Part shown: positions 23,050 through 31,822 of the stretch, piece by piece
Position numbering within the stretch: the stretch's first letter is position 1
How the letters are laid out: each line of letters opens with the position of its first letter
Notes under the pieces: model-generated
What the model saw: the letters and a program-made list of their open reading frames with translations, nothing else
The model's database searches: none
What the model was told of the DNA's origin: nothing
Assembly (NCBI RefSeq): GCF_014651055.1
Contig: NZ_BMWD01000016.1
Span: forward strand, 127,275-191,274
Direction of reading: 5' to 3'
DNA length: 64,000 bases
From: Streptomyces fructofermentans
Lineage (GTDB): Bacteria; Actinomycetota; Actinomycetes; Streptomycetales; Streptomycetaceae
Made by a program: the position numbers and the translations under genes

Positions 23050-25284
23050 ATGGATCCCGTGCCCGCGCTCGAAGAACCACCGAAACAACCACTGAAGCAA
23101 CCGCTGAAGTCGGTACTCGGACCAGCCACCGCGAAGGTGATGGCCGAGCACCTCGGCCTGCACACCGTCGGAGACCTGCTGCACCACTATCCCCGCAGGT
23201 ACGAGGAGCGGGGCCGGCTCACCCATCTCGCCGACCTGCCCATGGACGAGCACGCCACGGTGGTCGCCCAGGTGGCCGACGCCCGCCTGCTCACCTTCGC
23301 CTCGTCCAAAGCACCCCGGGGCAAGGGCCAGCGCCTCGAGGTGACGATCACGGACGGCAGCGGCCAACTCAAGCTGGTCTTCTTCGGCAACGGAGTGCAC
23401 AAGCCCCACAAGGAGCTGCTGCCGGGCACCCGCGCCTTGTTCGCCGGCAAGGTCTCCGTCTTCAACAGACGCCTCCAACTGGCGCACCCGGCGTACGAGC
23501 TGCTGCGCGGCGAGGACGCGACCGAGACGGTGGACACCTGGGCGGGCGCCCTGATCCCGCTCTACCCCGCCACCGCCAAGCTGGAGTCCTGGAAGATCGC
23601 CAAGGCGGTGCAGACCGTGCTGCCCAGCGCGCACGACGCACTCGACCCGCTGCCCGACTCCCTCCGCTCGGGCCGGGGCCTGGTCACCCTCCCCGAGGCC
23701 CTGCTCAAGATCCACCGCCCGCACACCAAGGCGGACATCGAGGACGCCCGCTCCCGGCTCAAGTGGGACGAGGCCTTCGTCCTCCAGGTCGCGCTGGCCC
23801 GCCGCCGGCACGCCGACGCGCAGCTCCCGGCCGTGCCCCGCCGGCCCTCGCCGGACGGCCTGCTCACCGCCTTCGACGCCAAGCTCCCCTTCACCCTCAC
23901 CGACGGACAGCTCAAGGTCTCCGGAGAGATCTTCGGCGACCTCGCCACCGACCATCCGATGCACCGGCTGCTCCAGGGCGAGGTCGGCTCGGGAAAGACC
24001 ATGGTCGCGCTGCGCGCCATGCTCGCCGTGGTGGACGCGGGCGGCCAGGCCGCCATGCTCGCGCCCACCGAGGTGCTCGCCCAGCAGCACCACCGGTCCA
24101 TCACCGAGATGATGGGGGGGCTGGCCGAGGGCGGCATGCTCGGCGGGGCCGAGGAGTCCACCAAGGTCGTGCTGCTGACCGGGTCGATGGGGGCGGCCGG
24201 CCGCCGTCGTGCCCTGCTCGACCTGGTCACCGGCGAGGCGGGCGTCGTCATCGGGACGCACGCGCTGATCGAGGACAAGGTGCAGTTCCACGACCTGGGC
24301 CTGGTCGTCGTCGACGAGCAGCACCGCTTCGGCGTCGAACAGCGCGACGCCCTGCGCGGCAAGGGCAAGCAGCCCCCGCACCTCCTGGTGATGACCGCCA
24401 CACCGATCCCGCGCACCGTCGCGATGACCGTCTTCGGCGACCTGGAGACATCCGTCCTGGACCAGCTCCCCGCGGGCCGATCGCCCATCGCGACCCACGT
24501 CGTCCCGGCCGCCGACAAGCCCCACTTCCTGGCGCGCGCGTGGGAGCGCGTGCGCGAGGAGGTCTCCAAGGGACACCAGGCGTACGTCGTCTGCCCCCGC
24601 ATCGGCGACGAGGAGGACGACCCCAGGAAGGCCAGGAAGAAGGCCGCGGCCGAGGACGAGGCGGACAGGCGCCCGCCCCTCGCGGTCCTCGACGTCGCGG
24701 GCGAACTCGCCGCGGGACCGCTCCAGGGCCTCCGGATCGAGATCCTGCACGGCCGCATGCCCCCCGACGACAAGGACGCCGTGATGCGGCGCTTCGCCGC
24801 GGGCGAGACGGACGTCCTGGTCGCGACGACGGTCATCGAGGTCGGGGTGAACGTGCCCAACGCCACAGCCATGGTGATCATGGACGCCGACCGGTTCGGC
24901 GTCTCCCAGCTCCACCAGCTGCGCGGCCGGGTCGGCCGGGGCTCGGCGGCCGGGCTGTGCCTGCTGGTCAGCGACATGCCGGAGGCGAGCCCGGCCCGCG
25001 GGCGGCTGACCGCGGTGGCCTCGACCCTCGACGGCTTCGAGCTCTCCCGCATCGACCTCGAACAGCGGCGCGAGGGCGACGTCCTCGGCCAGGCCCAGTC
25101 GGGGGCCCGCACCTCGCTGCGGATGCTCGCCGTCATCGACGACGAGGAGATCATCGCCGAGGCCCGCGAGGAGGCGACCGCGCTCGTCGCCGCCGACCCC
25201 GGCCTCACCTCGCTGCCCGGACTGCGCACGGCGCTGGACGCCCTGCTGGACGAGGAGCGCGAGCAGTACCTGGACAAGGGGTGA
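23050..25284 (+). CDS. recG: ATP-dependent DNA helicase RecG
   Basis: A 744-residue superfamily 2 helicase that remodels stalled replication forks and Holliday junctions. An N-terminal wedge/OB region precedes helicase motifs: Walker A GEVGSGKT at about 311, the DEQH box VVDEQHRFGVEQRD near 420, TATPIPRTVAMT, and the C-terminal LHQLRGRVGRG. ATG 23050 and GTG 23059 are both possible starts. Neither has a Shine-Dalgarno sequence, and TTGTCA lies about 20-30 nt upstream, so a leaderless mRNA is plausible. Divergent from the Hsp90-like gene. Confidence 0.97.
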   Translation: MDPVPALEEPPKQPLKQPLKSVLGPATAKVMAEHLGLHTVGDLLHHYPRRYEERGRLTHLADLPMDEHATVVAQVADARLLTFASSKAPRGKGQRLEVTITDGSGQLKLVFFGNGVHKPHKELLPGTRALFAGKVSVFNRRLQLAHPAYELLRGEDATETVDTWAGALIPLYPATAKLESWKIAKAVQTVLPSAHDALDPLPDSLRSGRGLVTLPEALLKIHRPHTKADIEDARSRLKWDEAFVLQVALARRRHADAQLPAVPRRPSPDGLLTAFDAKLPFTLTDGQLKVSGEIFGDLATDHPMHRLLQGEVGSGKTMVALRAMLAVVDAGGQAAMLAPTEVLAQQHHRSITEMMGGLAEGGMLGGAEESTKVVLLTGSMGAAGRRRALLDLVTGEAGVVIGTHALIEDKVQFHDLGLVVVDEQHRFGVEQRDALRGKGKQPPHLLVMTATPIPRTVAMTVFGDLETSVLDQLPAGRSPIATHVVPAADKPHFLARAWERVREEVSKGHQAYVVCPRIGDEEDDPRKARKKAAAEDEADRRPPLAVLDVAGELAAGPLQGLRIEILHGRMPPDDKDAVMRRFAAGETDVLVATTVIEVGVNVPNATAMVIMDADRFGVSQLHQLRGRVGRGSAAGLCLLVSDMPEASPARGRLTAVASTLDGFELSRIDLEQRREGDVLGQAQSGARTSLRMLAVIDDEEIIAEAREEATALVAADPGLTSLPGLRTALDALLDEEREQYLDKG

Positions 25285-25366
25285 GCCCCGCCACGACGAG
25301 CGCCGACCGGGAGAGGGCTGACAGACTGGACCTGTCACACCCACCTGTACACGGACAAGGACAGAG

Positions 25367-25954
25367 ATGACCCGCGTGATCGCCGGCCGGGCCGGCGGAC
25401 GCCGCCTGGCCGTCCCGCCGGGCAACGGCACCCGGCCCACCTCCGACCGGGCGCGCGAAGGGCTCTTCTCCACCTGGCAGTCCCTGCTCGGCGGCCCGCT
25501 GGACGGGGAGCGCGTCCTCGATCTGTACGCCGGGTCGGGCGCCGTGGGCCTGGAGGCGCTGAGCCGCGGCGCCGGCCACACCCTGCTGGTCGAGGCGGAC
25601 GCCCGCGCGGCCCGTACCGTCCGGGACAACGTGCGGACCCTGGGGCTGCCGGGCGCCGAGGTCAGATCCGGCAAAGCGGAACAGATCGTCCGCGCGGGCA
25701 CCCCCGACGAGCCGTACGACCTCGCCTTCCTGGACCCGCCGTACGCCGTCACGGACGACGATCTTCGCGAGATACTCCTCACACTCCGTGCGGGGGGCTG
25801 GCTCACCGGCGGAGCACTCGTCACCGTTGAACGCAGTACAAGAGGTGGCGAATTCCGGTGGCCCGACGGCTTCGAGGCACTGCGCTCCCGTCGCTACGGC
25901 GAGGGAACGTTTTGGTACGGTCACGCCGCCTCTACGTGCGAAGACGCACGATGA
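25367..25954 (+). CDS. rsmD: 16S rRNA (guanine966-N2)-methyltransferase
   Basis: A 195-residue Rossmann-fold methyltransferase. MTRVIAGRAGGRRLAVP and TRPTSDRAREGLFS are the RsmD N-terminal signatures, VLDLYAGSGAVGLEALSRG binds S-adenosylmethionine, and LAFLDPPYAV contains the catalytic DPPY. It overlaps coaD by 4 bp, the standard rsmD-coaD pairing. Confidence 0.96.
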   Translation: MTRVIAGRAGGRRLAVPPGNGTRPTSDRAREGLFSTWQSLLGGPLDGERVLDLYAGSGAVGLEALSRGAGHTLLVEADARAARTVRDNVRTLGLPGAEVRSGKAEQIVRAGTPDEPYDLAFLDPPYAVTDDDLREILLTLRAGGWLTGGALVTVERSTRGGEFRWPDGFEALRSRRYGEGTFWYGHAASTCEDAR

Positions 25955-26460
25955 CCGGACCGGAGAGCGAGGGACCTCAGTTGCGCCGCGCCGTCTGTCC
26001 CGGGTCATTCGACCCGATCACCAACGGACATCTCGACATCATCGCCCGAGCCTCCAAGCTCTACGACGTCGTGCACGTCGCCGTGATGATCAACCAGTCC
26101 AAGAAGGGGCTCTTCGAGATCGAGGAGCGGATCGACCTGATCCGCCAGGTCACCGCGGAGTTCGGGAACGTCGAGGTCGAGGCCTTCCACGGCCTGCTCG
26201 TCGACTTCTGCAAGGAACGCGACATCCCCGCGATCGTCAAGGGCCTGCGCGCTGTCAGCGACTTCGACTACGAGCTCCAGATGGCCCAGATGAACAACGG
26301 GCTGTCCGGCGTCGAGACCCTCTTCGTGCCGACCAACCCGACCTACAGCTTCCTGTCCTCCTCGCTGGTCAAGGAGGTCGCGACCTGGGGCGGAGACGTC
26401 TCCCACCTGGTTCCGCCGTTGGTCCTGGAGGCGCTCAGGGAGCGCCTCCGGCGGGACTGA
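25951..26460 (+). CDS. coaD: Phosphopantetheine adenylyltransferase
   Basis: A 169-residue nucleotidyltransferase catalysing the penultimate step of coenzyme A synthesis. The T/HxGH motif is in GSFDPITNGHLDII, the substrate region is IVKGLRAVSDFDYELQMAQM, and the ISS-type motif is FLSSSLVKEVA. ATG 25951 is within the rsmD stop. Confidence 0.98.
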   Translation: MTGPESEGPQLRRAVCPGSFDPITNGHLDIIARASKLYDVVHVAVMINQSKKGLFEIEERIDLIRQVTAEFGNVEVEAFHGLLVDFCKERDIPAIVKGLRAVSDFDYELQMAQMNNGLSGVETLFVPTNPTYSFLSSSLVKEVATWGGDVSHLVPPLVLEALRERLRRD

Positions 26461-26570
26461 CGGACCCCTCGGGGCCTGACAGTGCGTCACCAGGTGTCGG
26501 GCGGGGCGGCTGTGGTCGTACAGTCGACCCGTCCGTCTCCAACACAGCTGTAGAGAGTGGCGAGCACACG

Positions 26571-27647
26571 GTGGACGTGCAGAAGAAGCTCGATGAGATC
26601 GTCTCGGCGGTCGGCAGCGCCCGTTCCATGCCCATGTCGGCCTCGTGCGTGGTCAACCGCGCCGAGCTCCTCTCCCTGCTCGAAGAGGTCCGCCAGGCGC
26701 TGCCCGGCTCCCTCGCACAGGCCCAGGAGCTCATCGGCGGCCGCGAGCACATGGTCGAGCAGGCCCGCCTTGAGGCCGAGCGGATCATCGAGTCCGCGCA
26801 CGCCGAGCGCGGCTCGCTGATCTCCGACACCGAGGTCGCCCGCCGCTCGCAGAACGAGGCCGAGCGCATCCTCTCCGAGGCCCGCCAGGAGGCCGAGGAG
26901 GTCCGCGCGGAGGCCGACGACTACGTCGACTCCAAGCTCGCCAACTTCGAGGTCGTCCTCACCAAGACCCTCGGTTCCGTCGGCCGCGGCCGCGAGAAGC
27001 TCCTCGGCACCGGCCCCGGCACCGACGAGCAGGGGTACGAGGACGAGGACGCCCCCGAGCGCAGCCACGACCCGGAGACCCTGCGCCGCAGCGCCGACGA
27101 GTACGTCGACGTCAAGCTCGGCGCCTTCGAGGCGGTCCTCGCCAAGACCCTGGAGGCCGTCGGGCGCGGCCGTCAGAAGCTGCACGGGCGGATCGCCAGC
27201 GACGACCTCGGCGACCTCACGTTCGGCGAGGACGGCGCCGTCGCGCCGCACACCACCGACGCGGAGTACCTGGACGGCCTCGCCGACCTCTCCGACCAGC
27301 CCGCCCAGCCGGCGCGGCGCCCGGCCCCGGTGATCCCCGCCCAGCAGCAGTACCCGCAGCAGGACGCGTACGGGTACCAGCAGCAGCCCGACCCCTACGG
27401 CTACCAGCAGCAGTACGCCCAGCAGGACGCGTACGGCTATCCCCAGCAGGCCGACCCGTACGCCGCCTACCCGCAGCAGGGCTACGACGCGGACGCTCAG
27501 CAGACCGGCTACGCGCCCGCTCAGGACCAGCAGGGCTACACCCAGCAGCAGGGCGCGCACTCCCTCGACGAGACCAGCCTCTTCGACACGAGCATGATCA
27601 GCGCGGAGCAGCTCAGGCAGTACGAGCAGGAGCACGGCGGGCGCTGA
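26571..27647 (+). CDS. Coiled-coil protein with Gln/Tyr-rich tail (DivIVA/ATP-synthase-B-like)
   Basis: 358 residues. Residues ~1-110 form a long charged coiled coil (QARLEAERIIESAHAERG, ARQEAEEVRAEADDYVDSKL) of the kind labelled DivIVA-like or F0 subunit B-like; there is no membrane segment. A ~32-residue segment starting ADDYVDSKLANFEVVLTKTL recurs as ADEYVDVKLGAFEAVLAKTL about 60 residues later. The last ~100 residues are low-complexity Gln/Tyr/Pro/Asp (repeats like QQDAYGYQQQ), resembling prion-like disordered regions. GTG 26571 was chosen; a second GTG two codons on is equally possible. It lies upstream of the DUF177-rpmF-rnc group. Function unknown; a cell-envelope or division scaffold is inference. 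Confidence 0.85.
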   Translation: MDVQKKLDEIVSAVGSARSMPMSASCVVNRAELLSLLEEVRQALPGSLAQAQELIGGREHMVEQARLEAERIIESAHAERGSLISDTEVARRSQNEAERILSEARQEAEEVRAEADDYVDSKLANFEVVLTKTLGSVGRGREKLLGTGPGTDEQGYEDEDAPERSHDPETLRRSADEYVDVKLGAFEAVLAKTLEAVGRGRQKLHGRIASDDLGDLTFGEDGAVAPHTTDAEYLDGLADLSDQPAQPARRPAPVIPAQQQYPQQDAYGYQQQPDPYGYQQQYAQQDAYGYPQQADPYAAYPQQGYDADAQQTGYAPAQDQQGYTQQQGAHSLDETSLFDTSMISAEQLRQYEQEHGGR

Positions 27648-27778
27648 ACCCGGGCGCGCGCCCGTCCCCGGGGCCCCGGGCGCACACCGATTGGGTCGAG
27701 AGCGAAAGGTCCAGTATCCTGGCTCTTCGGTCGCGCGTACGTCCGCGATCGCCGCTGCCCGGGAAACACCGGAGGGCA

Positions 27779-28474
27779 GTGGCCCCCGAATCTTCACGAA
27801 CGAAAGCAGGAACGGCTCTGAACGCCCGCCTCGACCACCGCGACCCACTCGTGTTCGACACACACGAGCTGGGACGGCGTCCTGGTGCGCTGCAGCGCCT
27901 GACCCGTGAGATCGACGCTCCCGAGGATCTCGGTATCCAAGGGGTCATCGGAGTGCCGCAGGGCGATCCGGTGGTGCTCGAACTCCGCCTGGAGTCGGTC
28001 ATGGAAGGGGTGCTTGTCACAGGCACCGCCCGTGCACGGGTCAAGGGGGAGTGCGTAAGGTGTCTGGAGCCGCTCGAGCAGGAGCTCGACGCGGACTTCC
28101 AGGAGATGTTCTCGTACCCTGAGGCCGACGACCGGGGCCGTGTCAAAGCGGAGCCGGCCGACGACGCCGAGGGATCCGAAGAGGACGAGGACAGGCTCTT
28201 CATCGAGGACGGCTTGTTCGACCTCGAACCCGTGCTGCGTGATGCGGTGGTGCTCGCACTTCCGATGCAGCCGGTGTGCCAGGACGACTGCCCCGGCCTG
28301 TGCTCCGAATGCGGAGCCCGGCTCGCGGACGACCCGGACCACCACCACGAAGCCGTCGACATCCGTTGGGCGGCACTGCAGGGACTCGCCGGTTCACTCG
28401 AAGATGGCGAGAAGGACGATATGGGCGGCGGCGCGCTTCGATCAGCGCACGCCGACGAGAAGCAGGAGAAGTAG
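27779..28474 (+). CDS. DUF177 (YceD-like) protein
   Basis: A 231-residue protein of the DUF177/YceD family that nearly always precedes rpmF; roles in 23S rRNA/large-subunit metabolism have been proposed. Visible features are FDTHELGRRPGALQRL, GECVRCLEPLEQELDADF, an acidic stretch near residues 118-139, and a C-terminal zinc-like CQDDCPGLCSECG. The start is uncertain: GTG 27779 has GGAGG only 3 nt away, whereas CTG 27818 has AGGAA at 5 nt and begins LNARLDHRDPLVFDTHELG, where family conservation seems to start. It is 2 nt from rpmF. Confidence 0.85.
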   Translation: MAPESSRTKAGTALNARLDHRDPLVFDTHELGRRPGALQRLTREIDAPEDLGIQGVIGVPQGDPVVLELRLESVMEGVLVTGTARARVKGECVRCLEPLEQELDADFQEMFSYPEADDRGRVKAEPADDAEGSEEDEDRLFIEDGLFDLEPVLRDAVVLALPMQPVCQDDCPGLCSECGARLADDPDHHHEAVDIRWAALQGLAGSLEDGEKDDMGGGALRSAHADEKQEK

Positions 28475-28476
28475 CC

Positions 28477-28650
28477 GTGGCTGTTCCGAAGCGGAAGATG
28501 TCGCGCAGCAACACGCGCCACCGCCGGTCGCAGTGGAAGGCTGCGGTCCCCACCCTGGTTGCGTGCGAGCGCTGCCACGAGCCCAAGCTGCAGCACATCG
28601 CGTGCCCGGCCTGCGGCACCTACAACAAGCGCCAGGTCCTCGAGGTCTGA
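28477..28650 (+). CDS. rpmF: 50S ribosomal protein L32 (zinc-binding form)
   Basis: A 57-residue protein, MAVPKRKMSRSNTRHRRS, with a four-cysteine zinc ribbon (ACERC ... ACPAC). GTG 28477 lies 2 nt after the DUF177 stop, and rnc follows. It is part of the conserved DUF177-rpmF-rnc cluster. Confidence 0.97.
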   Translation: MAVPKRKMSRSNTRHRRSQWKAAVPTLVACERCHEPKLQHIACPACGTYNKRQVLEV

Positions 28651-28669
28651 GCGGCTGGTGAGAGGCACT

Positions 28670-29530
28670 GTGTCTAGCCCCAAGAAGGCGGACGACGCCA
28701 AGGCGGACGTCAACGCCAAGAAAAAGGCGGACAGCACAGCCTCGTCCCACACGCTTCTGGAAGGGCGGCTCGGGTACAAGCTCGAGTCCGCCCTTCTGGT
28801 GCGTGCGCTGACCCACCGTTCGTACGCGTACGAGAACGGCGGTCTGCCGACCAACGAGCGTCTGGAGTTCCTCGGGGACTCCGTCCTCGGCCTCGTGGTC
28901 ACGGACACGCTGTATCGCACCCACCCCGACCTGCCGGAAGGCCAACTGGCCAAACTGCGGGCCGCGGTGGTCAACTCTCGTGCGCTGGCGGAGGTGGGCC
29001 GCGGGCTCGACCTCGGCTCCTTCATCCGGCTCGGCCGGGGCGAAGAGGGCACGGGCGGCCGGGACAAGGCGTCCATCCTCGCCGACACCCTTGAAGCGGT
29101 GATCGGCGCCGTCTATCTCGACCAGGGTCTGGACGCGGCGGGCGAACTCGTCCACCGGCTCTTCGACCCACTGATCGAGAAGTCATCCAACCTCGGTGCG
29201 GGCCTGGACTGGAAGACCAGTCTTCAGGAGCTCACGGCGACCGAAGGGCTCGGAGTTCCCGAGTACCTGGTCACCGAGACCGGCCCGGACCACGAGAAGA
29301 CCTTCACAGCTGCTGCCCGCGTCGGAGGCGTCTCGTACGGCACCGGCACCGGCCGCAGCAAGAAGGAGGCGGAGCAGCAGGCCGCGGAGTCCGCGTGGCT
29401 CGCCATCCGCGCCGACGCCGACGCGCGTGCCGAGGCGGCGAAGGCGGCCGCCGAGGCAGAGGTGCCGGTGGTCGCTCCGGAAGAGGCCGTCGAGGCCCCT
29501 TCCCCGGCGCCCGACGCGGCTTCCGCCTGA
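28670..29530 (+). CDS. rnc: Ribonuclease III
   Basis: A 286-residue double-strand-specific endoribonuclease (AbsB in S. coelicolor, where it also affects antibiotic production globally). A Lys/Ala-rich N-terminal extension precedes the catalytic signature NERLEFLGDSVL (62-73) and DTLEAVIGAVYLDQG. The dsRNA-binding domain begins at LDWKTSLQELTATEG and ends at KKEAEQQAAESAWLAI. An Ala/Glu/Pro-rich tail follows. GTG 28670 follows GAGAGG; GTG 28658 is an alternative four residues longer. Confidence 0.97.
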   Translation: MSSPKKADDAKADVNAKKKADSTASSHTLLEGRLGYKLESALLVRALTHRSYAYENGGLPTNERLEFLGDSVLGLVVTDTLYRTHPDLPEGQLAKLRAAVVNSRALAEVGRGLDLGSFIRLGRGEEGTGGRDKASILADTLEAVIGAVYLDQGLDAAGELVHRLFDPLIEKSSNLGAGLDWKTSLQELTATEGLGVPEYLVTETGPDHEKTFTAAARVGGVSYGTGTGRSKKEAEQQAAESAWLAIRADADARAEAAKAAAEAEVPVVAPEEAVEAPSPAPDAASA

Positions 29531-29570
29531 CCGCACCGCCGACGGCCCCGGCCGTCACGACGCAGCAGCC

Positions 29571-29605
29571 GTTCGCCCGTCCCCGGTCCCCGGGGGCGGG
29601 CGAAC
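29571..29605 (+). terminator. rnc terminator
   Basis: The 16-bp arms 29571-29586 and 29590-29605 (one G-T pair) enclose a 3-nt loop, 40 nt after the rnc stop. Confidence 0.8.
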
Positions 29606-29713
29606 GTGTGCCGCGCCCCGGGGATACGCTGCGGGCGCGCCCCCGGGGGCGCGCGAGTGGCCGGCCGCGTGCCGGCGGGAGTGTCCGGCCCCGTGCCGGT
29701 GAAGGAGAGAACC

Positions 29714-30574
29714 GTGCCCGAACTGCCCGAGGTCGAGGTCGTACGGCGGGGACTGGAGCGCTGGGTCGCCGGACGCGTCGTCGCCGACGTCCAGGTGCTG
29801 CATCCGCGCGCGGTACGGCGGCACATCGCGGGCGCCGAGGACTTCGGAGCCCGTCTCAGGGAACACCGGATCGGACTCGTCCAGCGTCGCGGCAAGTACC
29901 TCTGGCTGCCCCTCGCCGACAACCGCAGCGCAGTCCTCGCCCACCTGGGCATGAGCGGACAGCTCCTGGTCCAGCCGCAGGACGCGCCCGACGAGAAGCA
30001 CCTGCGCATCCGGATCGGGTTCGACGACGACCTCGGCACCGAGCTGCGCTTCGTCGACCAGCGCACCTTCGGAGGGCTCTCGCTGCACGGCACCACGCCC
30101 GACGGACTGCCCGACGTCATCGCCCACATCGCCCGGGACCCCCTGGATCCCCTGTTCGACGACGCCGCGTTCCACGAGGCGCTGCGGCGGCGGCGCACGA
30201 CCGTCAAACGCGCCCTGCTCGACCAGTCGTTGATCAGCGGGGTCGGCAACATCTACGCGGACGAGGCACTCTGGCGCGCGCGGCTGCACTACGAGCGCCC
30301 CACCACCGGCTTCACCCGCCCGCGCACGGCCGAACTCCTGGGCCACGTACGGGACGTGATGAACGCGGCCCTCGCCGTCGGCGGCACCAGCTTCGACAGC
30401 CTCTACGTCAACGTGAACGGCGAGTCGGGATACTTCGACCGGTCGCTCGACGCGTACGGCCGTGAGGGCGAGCCCTGCCGGCGGTGCGGCACCCCGATGC
30501 GCCGCAGGCCGTGGATGAACCGGTCCAGCTACTTCTGCCCGCGCTGTCAGCGGCCGCCGCGCGTCGTGTCGTAG
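29714..30574 (+). CDS. mutM: Formamidopyrimidine-DNA glycosylase (Fpg)
   Basis: A 286-residue bifunctional glycosylase/AP lyase excising 8-oxoguanine and FapyG. The mature N-terminus PELPEVEVVRRGLE supplies the catalytic proline and glutamate; HLGMSGQLLVQP and the helix-two-turn-helix LLDQSLISGVGNIYADEALW are conserved. The C-terminal zinc finger is CRRCGTPM plus YFCPRCQ. GTG 29714 follows GAAGGAGAGAACC. Its last 28 bp overlap the convergent HxlR gene. Confidence 0.97.
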   Translation: MPELPEVEVVRRGLERWVAGRVVADVQVLHPRAVRRHIAGAEDFGARLREHRIGLVQRRGKYLWLPLADNRSAVLAHLGMSGQLLVQPQDAPDEKHLRIRIGFDDDLGTELRFVDQRTFGGLSLHGTTPDGLPDVIAHIARDPLDPLFDDAAFHEALRRRRTTVKRALLDQSLISGVGNIYADEALWRARLHYERPTTGFTRPRTAELLGHVRDVMNAALAVGGTSFDSLYVNVNGESGYFDRSLDAYGREGEPCRRCGTPMRRRPWMNRSSYFCPRCQRPPRVVS

Positions 30575-30936
30575 CGCTCGCGCGCCCGGAGCACGTCGTC
30601 CATGCTGCCCTCCAGGCAGTGGATGAGGGCGAGCAGCCGCTCCGCGACCCGGTGGCCCAGCGGCGTCAGCTCGTAGTCCACCCGCGGCGGGTTCGTCGGC
30701 TGCGCCTCCCGGAGCACCAGGCCGTCGCGCTCCAGCGCGTGCAGCGTCTGGGACAGCATCTTCTCGCTCACACCGTCGACCCGCCGGCGCAGCTCGTTGA
30801 AGCGCAGCGAGCCCTCGTGGAGCGCCCCCAGGGTGAGCGCGCCCCAGCGTCCCGTGACGTGCTCCAGCGTGCCCCGGGAAGGACACGCCTTGGAGAAGAC
30901 GTCGTACGCGAGGTCCCGCTGATCCGTGAGGTCCAT
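30547..30936 (-). CDS. HxlR-family transcriptional regulator
   Basis: A 129-residue winged-helix regulator: CPSRGTLEHVTGRWGALTLGAL, FNELRRRVDGVSEKMLSQTL and LERDGLVLREAQPTNPPRVDYELTPLG. The Cys near position 18 is where redox-sensing family members (YodB, HypR, QorR) sense electrophiles or diamide. It is divergent from a flavodoxin-like quinone-reductase gene, the usual target of such regulators. Its 3' end overlaps the end of mutM by 28 bp. Confidence 0.93.
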   Translation of the reverse strand: MDLTDQRDLAYDVFSKACPSRGTLEHVTGRWGALTLGALHEGSLRFNELRRRVDGVSEKMLSQTLHALERDGLVLREAQPTNPPRVDYELTPLGHRVAERLLALIHCLEGSMDDVLRARERYDTTRGGR

Positions 30937-30953
30937 ACGCAGAGCGTACTCGC

Positions 30954-30967
30954 GCACAGCGCTGTGC
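30954..30967. promoter_or_regulatory. Candidate HxlR operator
   Basis: A perfect 14-bp palindrome GCACAGCGCTGTGC, 18 bp upstream of the HxlR start in the 150-bp divergent spacer. Assignment is by position only. Confidence 0.45.
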
Positions 30968-31086
30968 CGGCGGGTGCGCGTTCTCCTGGGCTGCGCCAAC
31001 TGGAGCGCAGCGCTTACCCGTTGCGGCCGTCGGCGGGCGGTAGCGTGCACTCGCCACTCCGTTCCGCTCATGAGGAGCCACTCATC

Positions 31087-31677
31087 GTGACGACCCCTGT
31101 TGTCTCCATCGCCTACCACTCCGGCAACGGCCACACCGCCGTCGTCGCCGAGGCCGTGCGCACCGGCGCGCTGGAGGCCGGTGCCGAGGTGCACCTGATC
31201 AAGGTCGACGGGATCACCGAGGAGCAGTGGGCGCTGCTCGACGCCTCGGACGCCATCGTCTTCGGTTCGCCCACCCACATGGGGACGGCCTCGGGCGCCT
31301 TCCACGTGTTCGCCGAGGCGTCCTCCAAGCGCTGGTACGGCCAGGACTGGCAGGACAAGATCGCCGCCGGGTTCACCAACTCGGGTTCCAAGAGCGGCGA
31401 CAAGCTGCACACGCTGCAGTACTTCCAGATCCTCGCCGGACAGCACGGGATGAACTGGGTCAACCTCGGGCTGCACCCGGGCTGGAACAGCAGCGCCGGC
31501 TCGGAGAACGACCTCAACCGTCTCGGGGTCTTCGCCGGCGCCGCCGCCCAGACCAACGTGGACGAGGGTCCCGGGAGCGTCCACAAGGCCGACATCGCGA
31601 CCGCCGAGCACCTCGGGCGCCGCGTCGCCGAGACGACCCGGGTCTTCCTGCGGGGCCGCGTCGCCGTGGCGGTCTGA
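31087..31677 (+). CDS. Flavodoxin-like NAD(P)H-dependent oxidoreductase (WrbA-type)
   Basis: A 196-residue flavoprotein. The FMN phosphate-binding loop is YHSGNGHTAVVAEA near the N-terminus, and FGSPTHMGTASGAF and FTNSGSKSGDKLHTL are characteristic of NAD(P)H:quinone reductases of the WrbA/flavodoxin-like family. It probably detoxifies quinones by two-electron reduction. GTG 31087 follows ATGAGGAGCC. It is divergent from and probably repressed by the HxlR regulator. Substrate is inferred from family. Confidence 0.92.
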   Translation: MTTPVVSIAYHSGNGHTAVVAEAVRTGALEAGAEVHLIKVDGITEEQWALLDASDAIVFGSPTHMGTASGAFHVFAEASSKRWYGQDWQDKIAAGFTNSGSKSGDKLHTLQYFQILAGQHGMNWVNLGLHPGWNSSAGSENDLNRLGVFAGAAAQTNVDEGPGSVHKADIATAEHLGRRVAETTRVFLRGRVAVAV

Positions 31678-31724
31678 GCCACCCGGACCGCCCCACGCCG
31701 GCCGCGGCCGGCCGGGAGACGGAG

Positions 31725-31779
31725 CCGGGCCGCCGTGGTGGCGTCCTCACGGATGAGGACACCACGCACGACGGCCCGG
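31725..31779. terminator. Long imperfect hairpin between convergent genes
   Basis: An outer CCGGGCCG / CGGCCCGG stem and an inner GTCCTCA / TGAGGAC stem with a CGGA loop. It lies between the oxidoreductase and the CAP-domain gene. Confidence 0.65.
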
Positions 31780-31822
31780 ACACGGTCTGCGAGGGCACCT
31801 GGCCCTCTGGTCGGAGGTCGGC

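Noticed and set aside
18098..23092. A 1664-codon open frame on the minus strand joining the TPR gene to sequence up to recG
   Set aside because: Only the part from ATG 21052 is the TPR protein. Upstream the same frame is an Arg/Pro-rich shadow of the Hsp90-like gene, which is coded in another frame and has clear motifs.
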